This document shows, in pieces, positions 51,903-60,140 of a stretch of DNA of 64,000 bases (positions are counted from its first letter, which is position 1; each line of letters opens with the position of its first letter). Position numbers and translations under genes: made by a program. The notes under the pieces were generated by a model. It was not told the origin of the DNA. It searched no databases and worked only from the letters and a program-made list of their open reading frames with translations. Source of the stretch: Halobacteriovorax sp. HLS (GTDB lineage Bacteria > Bdellovibrionota > Bacteriovoracia > Bacteriovoracales > Bacteriovoracaceae); contig NZ_QOCL01000016.1 in assembly GCF_004006665.1 (NCBI RefSeq), positions 124,001 to 188,000 on the forward strand, in the 5' to 3' direction.

Positions 51903-52907
51903 ATGAGCTGGCACTATCAGTATGAAAATGAAGTATTTACGAGAATTGAAAATGGGCAAGAACTTGTCGCTAGTGAGGATGAAATTCTAGTTGAACCTCT
52001 TGTGGTTGGCATATGTGGTTCTGATCTTAATCAAATAGTCCATAAAAGAGAAAATCCTACTATAGGCCATGAGTGGGTGGGAAGAATTAAGTCCCTTGGA
52101 AGTAATGTTAGTGGTCACGAAGTAGGTGAAATTGTCACTTCTGTTGCTCACACTTGTTGTAGAAAGTGCAAAAACTGTTTGGCAAAAGATTGGCATAATT
52201 GTCTTAAGAGATCTTTACTTGGACATCATCCTCAAAATGTTATTTCTTCAGAGGTTCTCATTCATTATAGTGATATTTTAAAAGTTCCAAAAGGTCTTTC
52301 TTTAGATGCCATCGCTCTTTTGGAGGTTGCTTTTATTGGTGATATTGCTTTTGATAGAGCTACCCGTATTGGTCTGAAAGAAGGTGACAAGGTCATTATT
52401 TTTGGAGCGGGTCCAATTGGAGTTTTTACTGCACTATCTTTTAAGTATCGTGGTTATGAGCCTATTCTAGTTGAAAAAGAAAAGAGTCGTATTCAAATAG
52501 CTAAAGAGATAGGACTTAAATGCTTAAACTTTTCTGCTGTTATGATGAGTGATGATCATTATTTAAAATATGATTTAGCAATTGACTGCACTGGAGATAA
52601 TAATGGCCCAGGTGTTTTAAAATTTATTCATCTATTTCCAAAGGTCTTTTGCAATGTACTTATTGTCGGGAAATACAAAGAAGGCAAGCTTGATGAAGCT
52701 GCATACGCAAAGAAAGGGCTTAGACTTACTTGGGTAGCTGCTCATCAAATTGAGGAGTTTCAAGCCTCAATAGATTTTTGGAAAGATAAAATTGAGGCCT
52801 ATACAGCTCCTTTGACACATAGTTTGGGCTTTGATCATATTAATGAGGCCTTTGAAGCTGCAAGGGCGCGTAAGTATATGAAATGTTTAATAAAGAAAGA
52901 GCTATAA
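51903..52907 (+). CDS. zinc-type medium-chain alcohol/sugar dehydrogenase
   Basis: GICGSDLNQIV and GHEWVGRI are the zinc-site Cys and His-Glu of the catalytic domain. CCRKCKNCLAKDWHNC is the structural zinc loop. The NAD fold begins VIIFGAGPIGVFTALSFK. 334 aa is normal. Substrate unknown; a sugar alcohol or glycan precursor fits the locus. Divergent from the C1 protease gene. Confidence 0.88.
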   Translation: MSWHYQYENEVFTRIENGQELVASEDEILVEPLVVGICGSDLNQIVHKRENPTIGHEWVGRIKSLGSNVSGHEVGEIVTSVAHTCCRKCKNCLAKDWHNCLKRSLLGHHPQNVISSEVLIHYSDILKVPKGLSLDAIALLEVAFIGDIAFDRATRIGLKEGDKVIIFGAGPIGVFTALSFKYRGYEPILVEKEKSRIQIAKEIGLKCLNFSAVMMSDDHYLKYDLAIDCTGDNNGPGVLKFIHLFPKVFCNVLIVGKYKEGKLDEAAYAKKGLRLTWVAAHQIEEFQASIDFWKDKIEAYTAPLTHSLGFDHINEAFEAARARKYMKCLIKKEL

Positions 52908-52994
52908 GTCGCTGTATTTAAACGACTTAATTGCTTTTGAATTTAAGCATTCCTATGTTAAAATTGGATAAGTTTTATTTATTTTGGAGAAAAT

Positions 52995-53441
52995 ATGTCA
53001 GAGAACAATCAAGACACTAAAAAGAAAGACGAGTATTACTTTGGTGGAATTAAAGAGTTTAGCTTAGAAGAAATTGAGTCTGAAGTTCTAAATGAGAGTG
53101 TTTACCTTGACGTTTTTGCAGGATCAGACCCAGCATTTAAAGAAAATGTAACAAGTTTTCAAGGTGGATTAGATACTATTTCTAAAATGAATGTTTATGA
53201 ATACGACTACAAAACGACTGAGTTTCCAGACTACTCTTTTTCTAATGATCACCAAGTAGGACTTATGGCCGATGAGCTAGAGTCTTTAGTTCCAGGTGTT
53301 GTCGCTACAGATAAGAATGGCTATAAGGTGGTTAATTACGCAAAATTAACTCCTGTCCTTACTAAGGCAATTCAAGAATTAACAGAGACTGTTAAAGAGC
53401 AGCAGAAAGTTATCGAAGAGCTAAAGCTAAAACTAAACTAA
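52995..53441 (+). CDS. standalone S74-type tail-fibre chaperone domain
   Basis: Residues 44-52 (SDPAFKENV) match the SDxRLKxNI start of the intramolecular chaperone (peptidase S74) domain, with the Ser-Lys dyad in place (Ser 44, Lys 49). Then come MNVYEYDYKTTEF, VGLMADELESLVPGVV and VVNYAKLTPVLTKAIQEL and a C-terminal coiled coil (TVKEQQKVIEELKLKL). In phages and some bacteria this domain ends long tail spikes, trimerises them and cuts itself off. Here it is a separate 148-aa protein with no spike part. Confidence 0.7.
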   Translation: MSENNQDTKKKDEYYFGGIKEFSLEEIESEVLNESVYLDVFAGSDPAFKENVTSFQGGLDTISKMNVYEYDYKTTEFPDYSFSNDHQVGLMADELESLVPGVVATDKNGYKVVNYAKLTPVLTKAIQELTETVKEQQKVIEELKLKLN

Positions 53442-53450
53442 TTTGACTCT

Positions 53451-54578
53451 ATGTCATTCCAGAAAAAACTTATAGATAGATTCGAGGGCACTAAAGATGT
53501 CCTCGATTTATTTGAGCGCGAAAAAAGATCGAAGAACAATTTCTGTATAGTTCCTTTTACTACAATTATTCTAGAGCCTAATGGAAGTGTGGGTATTTGT
53601 AGGCTCAAGGGAACTGAGTACTCAATAGGTAATCTCAAAAATAATACATTAGCAGAGATTTGGAATGGTGAAATTGTAAGAAAGTGGAGAAGAGAGTTTA
53701 TTGAGGGAAATTCTACTATCTGTAGAAAAGAAATAGATTTTAGAAATTGCAATCTTTGCCAAGAAAACAATAAGCTCTATGAATATGCAACCATAGAGGA
53801 AATCCAAAAGACACCTATTTTAAAATTAACAGCAAACTTCAACGGCTTTTGTAACCTCGAGTGTCAGATGTGCCATGTTTGGAAGATGCCTAATGGATTC
53901 TACACTGAAGAAAACTTTTGGCAGCCGGCCAGGGAGATGATTTTTCCAAGTTTAAAAGAAGTTGATATGTTATCAGGTGAGCCGTTTCTGCAAAGTGATA
54001 CCTATAAACTTTTTGATGAAGTCACAAAATTTAACCCTGATTGTCTCTGGACATTTAATTCTAATTTTCATTGGAAGCTCAATGATAGGATTAAATCTTA
54101 TTTAGATAAAATAGTCGTAAAAAATCTAATTGTATCGATTGATAGTTTAGATAAAGAAAACTATGCCAGAATAAGAAAGAAGGGAAATCTAGACGTCGTT
54201 CTGGATAATCTTGATCGAGTAATTGAATACGAAAAAGATAGAATATCGAGGGGTAAGAGTTCTTTAGGACTGAATTTGAATTTTCTTGTAATGAAAGAAA
54301 ATTGGAAAGAAGTAGAGAATGTATTTAGCTTTTGCAAAGAAAAAGATATTTTTCCATTTATCACTTTCTGTTACGAACCTGAAGAATATAGTTTGTTAAC
54401 TCTAGACGATGATAATAAAAAGGAAGTTCTTAATTACTATCTGAGTTTGAATGAGGTTCAAATATTTATGTTATCGAGAGTTATAAAGCCTGTACTAATG
54501 TCTCTTGAAAATAAGATTGATCAAGCCAATTTTCTATTAGAATATAAAGAGAAATGTCCAAAATTTTTTAAAGCTTAA
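53451..54578 (+). CDS. N-terminal-twitch radical SAM protein
   Basis: The N-terminus carries a SPASM-like part: FCIVPFTTIILEPNGSVGIC, IGNLKNNTLAEIWNGE and cysteines 91, 100, 103. The radical SAM motif is CNLECQMC (Cys 134, 138, 141), then a SGEPFLQ segment in the GGE place. 375 aa. It overlaps tail to tail (11 bp) a clear paralogue at 54568. ATG 53451 comes 10 bp after the S74-like gene. Substrate unknown. Confidence 0.8.
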   Translation: MSFQKKLIDRFEGTKDVLDLFEREKRSKNNFCIVPFTTIILEPNGSVGICRLKGTEYSIGNLKNNTLAEIWNGEIVRKWRREFIEGNSTICRKEIDFRNCNLCQENNKLYEYATIEEIQKTPILKLTANFNGFCNLECQMCHVWKMPNGFYTEENFWQPAREMIFPSLKEVDMLSGEPFLQSDTYKLFDEVTKFNPDCLWTFNSNFHWKLNDRIKSYLDKIVVKNLIVSIDSLDKENYARIRKKGNLDVVLDNLDRVIEYEKDRISRGKSSLGLNLNFLVMKENWKEVENVFSFCKEKDIFPFITFCYEPEEYSLLTLDDDNKKEVLNYYLSLNEVQIFMLSRVIKPVLMSLENKIDQANFLLEYKEKCPKFFKA

Positions 54579-55641
54579 AGAGAAATTCCTTAAATTTTCC
54601 TTCCGTGAGTAGTTCTAGTGTCTTAAGAAGTTTAGCTTTTAACTTAGTATTTTCAATAGACTTTAAAAGTGGTCTAAGTACTCGATGAGAGATCATTAAT
54701 TGTTCAGGTGTTAAGTTTTTTATATACCATTGAAGAATGTTTACTCTTTCTCCTTCTTCTAAGGAAAGTGTTGATAACTCAGAAGGAACATAAACAAACT
54801 GGATAAAAGGGTATAGTTCAAGTTTGTTGCAGAAGTCTAAAATATCTTTAATTTCATAGATATTACTTTGCTGTAATGAGAAATTTAATATTAATCGAAA
54901 ACCTCTATTTTCTTTTATTCTTTGATCTCTGTAGTCTTTGAGAGCAAGAATAGTCTTTATTGTTGTGTTTAGATCTCCTGGAGAGCGAATCTTGGAGTAA
55001 GTTTCCGTGTTGGCCGAATCTAGACTGATTGAAAATTGTCTTATCTTTAAAAGATCAAGATGATCCTTAATATAGCTAGAGAAGTGCCACTGACCATTAG
55101 AGGTGAAGTCCCATTCACAGTGAGGATTAACTTCATGAGCAAGCTTTATAATTTTGTAAAAATCTTTTTGTGTAAAAGGTTCTCCTGCTAGGGGATCTAT
55201 TTGTAAAAGATCTTTTAATATATGAGTTTTCAGATGTTCCCAAAAACCTTCGATGCTATCATAGAGGCCATTGGGTAGTTGCCAAACATCACAAAAAGGA
55301 CACTTTAAATTACAATTTCCGTTTATATCTGGAGAAAGTCTAAGAATTGGTCCATTTATAACTTCACTATATTGTGTATGTTTATGTAGGTCTTGGTTCC
55401 ATTCAATTAAATGACAGGATGAGTCCTCGATTTCTTTTTTGCAGGTAGTAATGTTGCCCGTTAGAAACTCTCTTCTCCATGATTTGAGTTTTTCGCCATT
55501 CCATATTTCTTCAATGGTTTCATTCTTTATATTTCCAATTTCATGCTTAGTTCCTTTCTCACGACAGCATCCTACAATCCCATCAGGATTTAAGATTAAT
55601 GAAGTAAATGGGACTGGGCATAGTACTTTCGGTTTAGACAT
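54568..55641 (-). CDS. N-terminal-twitch radical SAM protein, convergent paralogue
   Basis: Same order as the gene at 53451: CPVPFTSLILNPDGIVGCC, IGNIKNETIEEIWNGE, KEI..CHL, then CNLKCPFCDVW (Cys 110, 114, 117) and AGEPFTQKD. Start ATG 55641 (MSKPKVLCP) replaces the frame start at 55731, which would add a hydrophobic stretch with no ribosome site. The two proteins agree in most motif blocks over about 350 residues. They likely arose by inverted duplication. Substrate unknown. Confidence 0.8.
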   Translation of the reverse strand: MSKPKVLCPVPFTSLILNPDGIVGCCREKGTKHEIGNIKNETIEEIWNGEKLKSWRREFLTGNITTCKKEIEDSSCHLIEWNQDLHKHTQYSEVINGPILRLSPDINGNCNLKCPFCDVWQLPNGLYDSIEGFWEHLKTHILKDLLQIDPLAGEPFTQKDFYKIIKLAHEVNPHCEWDFTSNGQWHFSSYIKDHLDLLKIRQFSISLDSANTETYSKIRSPGDLNTTIKTILALKDYRDQRIKENRGFRLILNFSLQQSNIYEIKDILDFCNKLELYPFIQFVYVPSELSTLSLEEGERVNILQWYIKNLTPEQLMISHRVLRPLLKSIENTKLKAKLLKTLELLTEGKFKEFLFKL

Positions 55642-55734
55642 AAAAATTGCGATAAAGTGCTTTAATATTGTATTATTAATACTAACATGGATTAGAGAAA
55701 ATACCTCAAGAAAAGGTAGAAAGAGGAACATAGT

Positions 55735-57387
55735 TTGAAAAAACAGACGATACTTGGCATTTCAAAGACTTTGTATAGCTCTGGTGTGGCCAAGTATGAA
55801 AATGATCTTTTAGAGCTCATCTTAAGTGAGCGTTTAAATAAGAAAAAGTACTCTGGAGAGTGGCCTTGGAGAGCATTATCTATTCTAAGTAGAGAAGATT
55901 CTATAAGTGCTGATTGTCGAGATGTTCTTTTAACCAAAGATTTTGAATTTGCATTAAATCAGAATTCTCCATTTGATGAGTTCTTGGAAAAAAAATCTCT
56001 TAAAAAATTCACGTCAAGAGAGTTAAAGCATTCTCTTGCTCATCATTATGCTCATGCCCTGAGTGGGATTACATTCACCAGAGAGAAAAAAGTTCTTGTG
56101 ATGGTTATAGATGGAGCGGGATCAAGCTCTTTGGACATTAAATCACTAGAACGAGCACAGGATGAATTAAGTTATTGTATAGATGAAAAGTCCTATGAAG
56201 GAATTAGCTTTTATAAACTCGAGAATAATCATCTCACATGCTTAGAAAAAAAGTTCTATCCATTCATTGAATCAAAAAGAATTAAAAAGGTTCTTAGTAA
56301 AAGTCCTGGAATGTTATTTGAATTTGCTTCGGAGTTTATTTTTAATAATAAAAATGACGCAGGAAAGGTGATGGGACTGTCTGCATTTGGCAAGGCCCAG
56401 AAGATAGATTGTCCTATGTCATATATTGAGTCTTTGGATTGGGACAAGAGCTTTAGAGGTAAAGATAAGTCTCAATGGGAGAGTTCTGAACATATGGATC
56501 TATATAAGAATGTCGCCGCTAGTGTTCAGAAGTTCTATGAAGAGGTACTCTTAGAGCAGTTGAGTAAGTATGAAAATAAATTCTCTCATGTCATTATTGT
56601 TGGTGGAGGGGCCTTAAACTGTGTTGCTAACTTTAAATTGATTCAAAATAAAAAATTTAAGTCGATAACCATTCCTCCTATTCCAGGAGATGAAGGAATA
56701 TCTGTTGGAATAATTCAGCACTTATATCATAGAGAGAATGGGGAATATATTACAAGTGAAACACCATATCTTGGCAAAAATTCTGATTATATATGTGAAG
56801 ATGAGATAAAAAAGTACTTCGCAAAGTATAATATTAAATATCTAGCTGAAGACTTAGTTGATGAGATATCTAGTGAGTTAGTAGAAGGGAAAGTTTTAGG
56901 TTGGTTTCAAGGTCGAAGTGAAAGTGGTCCAAGGGCACTAGGAAATCGATCAATTCTTGCTAGGGTCGATCGTAATGACTTAAAAAATTACTTAAATTCT
57001 AAAATAAAGTTTAGAGAAGAATTTAGGCCATATGCTTGTTCTGTACTGTTCGAATATGCTGATGAGTATTTTAAAATAGACTCAGACTTTAAAAGTCCGT
57101 ATATGTCTTTTACTATACCTGTGAAGGAGAAGTTTAAAGATTTATTTAAAGAAGTTACTCATGTCGATGGAACCTCTAGGGCGCAAATAATCGAAGATGA
57201 GACTAACTTAAAGTATGCTTCTTTGATAAGAAGCGTAGGGCACAAAACTGGAATTTATGCAGTTTTAAATACTAGCCTAAATGTGATGGGGCAGCCTATC
57301 GTAGAAGATTTAAATGATCTTTTAATCTTCTTTGAATCTTCTAACGTTGATGGAATTGTTGTTGGAGATTACTATGTCACCAAATAG
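55735..57387 (+). CDS. carbamoyltransferase, second copy
   Basis: The start is TTG 55735 behind AGAGGAAC. The protein has TILGISKTLYSSGVAKYEND, LAHHYAHALSGITF (metal ligands), VMVIDGAGSSS, then QGRSESGPRALGNRSILA and REEFRPYACSV. 550 aa. It is more divergent at the N-terminus than the 18262 enzyme (no HDSAA, with a variable acidic insertion). No SxtJ or DUF5989 gene is beside it. It overlaps the following glycosyltransferase gene, so glycan carbamoylation is likely. Confidence 0.85.
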   Translation: MKKQTILGISKTLYSSGVAKYENDLLELILSERLNKKKYSGEWPWRALSILSREDSISADCRDVLLTKDFEFALNQNSPFDEFLEKKSLKKFTSRELKHSLAHHYAHALSGITFTREKKVLVMVIDGAGSSSLDIKSLERAQDELSYCIDEKSYEGISFYKLENNHLTCLEKKFYPFIESKRIKKVLSKSPGMLFEFASEFIFNNKNDAGKVMGLSAFGKAQKIDCPMSYIESLDWDKSFRGKDKSQWESSEHMDLYKNVAASVQKFYEEVLLEQLSKYENKFSHVIIVGGGALNCVANFKLIQNKKFKSITIPPIPGDEGISVGIIQHLYHRENGEYITSETPYLGKNSDYICEDEIKKYFAKYNIKYLAEDLVDEISSELVEGKVLGWFQGRSESGPRALGNRSILARVDRNDLKNYLNSKIKFREEFRPYACSVLFEYADEYFKIDSDFKSPYMSFTIPVKEKFKDLFKEVTHVDGTSRAQIIEDETNLKYASLIRSVGHKTGIYAVLNTSLNVMGQPIVEDLNDLLIFFESSNVDGIVVGDYYVTK

Positions 57388-58798
57388 AGAGTTTCTGCTA
57401 CTTACATCTCAAAGAAATTATTCTTGGTTCAGTATGACAGAAATTATTCCTGGAATTAAGCAGTTGTGGCAAAAGTACTGTGACGAAAATAGTATTCAAC
57501 TTAATATAATTAATGTGGATGAGACTGACATAAAAGAACTTGCAGGAGCTGCATTTAAAGCTGAGAGAATCATAATCAGCTGTTTTAATCTTAAGATTTC
57601 ATGGGCATTTAAAACAATTAGAGAGAAGCTTCATATTGATGCACCTATTTCTTTCTACGTTCATGGAATGGCCACCATTTGTTTATGGCCACTGGCGAAA
57701 TGGGGCTGGGATAAAACCTTGAATGGTAGAGATTCCTTTATTGTTAGTTGTTTGAAAGATAAGTTACTTCTAGAGAGAAAAATTCCAAATATCAAAGTAG
57801 ATATTATTCCATTCATCTCTAATGCTAGTATTAAAAAAGATAGTAAGGTACAAGGAGATCATCTTTCATTGTATTATGCTGGAAGAATATCACAGCAGAA
57901 AAATCTACATACGCTCTTATTGGCCCTGTCAGTATTCAAGAAATCGAATACAAATTTTTCATTAAATATTTTTGGAGAAGAAGACTCTTTAGGATCTCCC
58001 AATATGAATATGGTGAGTATTGAGTATAAAAAGTTTTTGGAGTCTTTAATTTGTAGATTGGACTTGGATAATGAAGTGAAGTTCAATGGTTTCGTTGAAA
58101 GAGATGAAATTAGTGGACTCTTGCCTAATGGGAAAAAAATATTTATATCTCCTTCTCTTCACTCTGATGAGAATTTTGGAATGGCAGTGCTACATGCATT
58201 GAATGCTAATCATACTGCTGTCCTTTCTGATTGGGGGGGATACTCTGACTTTAAGCTTAGTTACAACAAAAGTGTTCAACTTATTGAGATTGATCATGCC
58301 TCATTTGGTCCAACTCTTAATGTAAATAAGATTGTTGTGGCACTAGAACAAGCAAGTTCACTCCAAACAAAAGGAGTTGATGATCTATATAGTGTTTCAA
58401 ACCTTGTTAAAAATATTTCAGATCACTTGCAATCACATAGTGAGCAAAGAGCTGATTTTGCCTTTAGTTGTTGGCTGGCTAAAAAACGAGATCATTTAAA
58501 TCCGGCCATTGATAGTAGCTGGATATTTGAAAATTACAGTGATTCCGACTATTTGGAGATAGCTTCCGTTTATGGAAGTGATAAGTCTTCAAGATTTCAG
58601 GATTGTGATCTATCTCGTGCTAAAATAGCCCCATGGGTAGATATTCAGAAGGACAAAATTATAGTTAGTGACCCTCATAAGGGGGAGATTCAATTTTCTA
58701 TGAGTACTTCTCATGAAATTAGTCTTGGAGAATTTGAAGTATGTGAAAATGGCTTAAAGTTTCTATTGGAGAATAATTTTATATACTATGAAAGTTAA
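57374..58798 (+). CDS. family 4-type glycosyltransferase
   Basis: The start is ATG 57374, overlapping the carbamoyltransferase stop by 14 bp; an upstream ATG at 57332 has no site. The donor-binding part reads LYYAGRISQQKNLHTLLLAL, EVKFNGFVERDEI and SPSLHSDENFGMAVLHALN, the usual GT-B retaining signature with the Glu-x7-Glu pair changed. SDWGGYSDF follows. 475 aa; the last 100 residues lie beyond the normal fold. It shares block pattern with the next gene, so they act on the same glycan. Confidence 0.82.
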   Translation: MSPNREFLLLTSQRNYSWFSMTEIIPGIKQLWQKYCDENSIQLNIINVDETDIKELAGAAFKAERIIISCFNLKISWAFKTIREKLHIDAPISFYVHGMATICLWPLAKWGWDKTLNGRDSFIVSCLKDKLLLERKIPNIKVDIIPFISNASIKKDSKVQGDHLSLYYAGRISQQKNLHTLLLALSVFKKSNTNFSLNIFGEEDSLGSPNMNMVSIEYKKFLESLICRLDLDNEVKFNGFVERDEISGLLPNGKKIFISPSLHSDENFGMAVLHALNANHTAVLSDWGGYSDFKLSYNKSVQLIEIDHASFGPTLNVNKIVVALEQASSLQTKGVDDLYSVSNLVKNISDHLQSHSEQRADFAFSCWLAKKRDHLNPAIDSSWIFENYSDSDYLEIASVYGSDKSSRFQDCDLSRAKIAPWVDIQKDKIIVSDPHKGEIQFSMSTSHEISLGEFEVCENGLKFLLENNFIYYES

Positions 58799-60140
58799 GA
58801 GAGGCTCTATTCATAGAGATCCATGTTTAAAAAGTATTAATTCTCTTTATACAAGAGTTGAGAACTTCTTTTCTAAAAATCCGCAATTTAAAAGCAATAA
58901 GAGATTCTATGTCGATCATTATAGTAGTGTCGAGTTTGATTTAAGTGCTGATGAAGTTGTAGATGTGATTTTTTTTGGAGACTGTGTAAAAAAGTTTTTT
59001 GAAAGCGGTAACTGGAATTTTTCTTCTTGTAGATTCTGGGTTCTAAGCATGGCAAATAAACGTATTCTAGAAAACTTTTTAGGTATTGAAGATATTGTAA
59101 ATGTTGTTCCTCGAGATGAGATTTTTAATATAGGTGAATCTAAGCAGATTGACTGGGAAGAAGAGCTTGATTTAGTATTTGCAGGTCGCTTGAGTGCACA
59201 AAAAAATATCACATTGATTTTAAGTGTTTTGAATTCACTTAATAAAAATGGAGTTAAATGTTCTCTACATTTATTTGGTTCTTATGATGATACCTATCAT
59301 GAAGACTATGGAAGAAGAGAGAATAAAGAATATGAAACGAAAGTCTTGAAACAAATCGAAAACTTAAAATTGAGTCAGTCTGTGACTTTCTATGGAGAGC
59401 TCGCTGAAGATCAATGGCTAAATACTAAGTTTTCAAATCCTGTTTATATTTCCCTGAGTTCGTATATATGTGAGGACTTCGGTTGCTCTGTGGCCCAGTC
59501 CCAGCAAAAAGGGTGGCCTCTCATTATTTCTGACTGGGGAGGTCACAAAGATATTTTTGGTAAAGGTATTTATAAAATACCAAGTTCTCTGATTTCTCAT
59601 TCACATCTACCTAAAGAAATTACCTCCTTGATGGGCGATAAAATTGCGAGATACTTATTAGAGTGTGACCAAATGAGACACTTGAAACCAAAGTATGAGA
59701 TAGATATAACTAATTCAATTTCTTTAGACTTTATAGATAAGGCAAGAAGAAAGACCATTAAAGCTCTTGGTGGTTCGGCCCTTCTGCTCAATAGAGAATT
59801 TTTATCTCACTTTTCAGACACTGTGAAGGGAACTATTTTCTTAGATAAGATTCGATCGTTTATGAGTTCAAATATAAAAAATATTTCAGTTATTTCATTT
59901 GACTTTGACACTTATGAGGAGAGTTTTTCAGACTCATTTTTAAAAACTCTAAGGAATATGGAAATGAATGATGTAAATGTATTTTATATCTCTTCCAAGA
60001 ATATTTTTGACAAAGACTCACTAAAAAGAATTCTATCTTCTGAGCGAGTTGTTCTCAATAAATTTAAAGAATCGGATAAGATTTACTCTTACCTTATTGA
60101 TAAGGTGAAAATTGATGTGAGTTGTATATATTATGAATAA
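58788..60140 (+). CDS. family 4-type glycosyltransferase, diverged
   Basis: It overlaps its neighbours by 11 bp and 8 bp. The core shows LDLVFAGRLSAQKNITLILS, VTFYGELAEDQWL and YISLSSYICEDFGCSVAQSQ followed by SDWGGHKDIFG, the same arrangement as in the gene before. The C-terminal 80 residues (SVISFDFDTYEESFSDSFLK and onward) may be a short HAD-like or acceptor part; uncertain. 450 aa. Confidence 0.8.
   Translation: MKVKRGSIHRDPCLKSINSLYTRVENFFSKNPQFKSNKRFYVDHYSSVEFDLSADEVVDVIFFGDCVKKFFESGNWNFSSCRFWVLSMANKRILENFLGIEDIVNVVPRDEIFNIGESKQIDWEEELDLVFAGRLSAQKNITLILSVLNSLNKNGVKCSLHLFGSYDDTYHEDYGRRENKEYETKVLKQIENLKLSQSVTFYGELAEDQWLNTKFSNPVYISLSSYICEDFGCSVAQSQQKGWPLIISDWGGHKDIFGKGIYKIPSSLISHSHLPKEITSLMGDKIARYLLECDQMRHLKPKYEIDITNSISLDFIDKARRKTIKALGGSALLLNREFLSHFSDTVKGTIFLDKIRSFMSSNIKNISVISFDFDTYEESFSDSFLKTLRNMEMNDVNVFYISSKNIFDKDSLKRILSSERVVLNKFKESDKIYSYLIDKVKIDVSCIYYE

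Noticed and set aside
55439-55738. 99-codon plus-strand frame
   Set aside because: Antisense to the radical SAM gene at 54568-55641 and built of its reverse pattern; no supporting motif.
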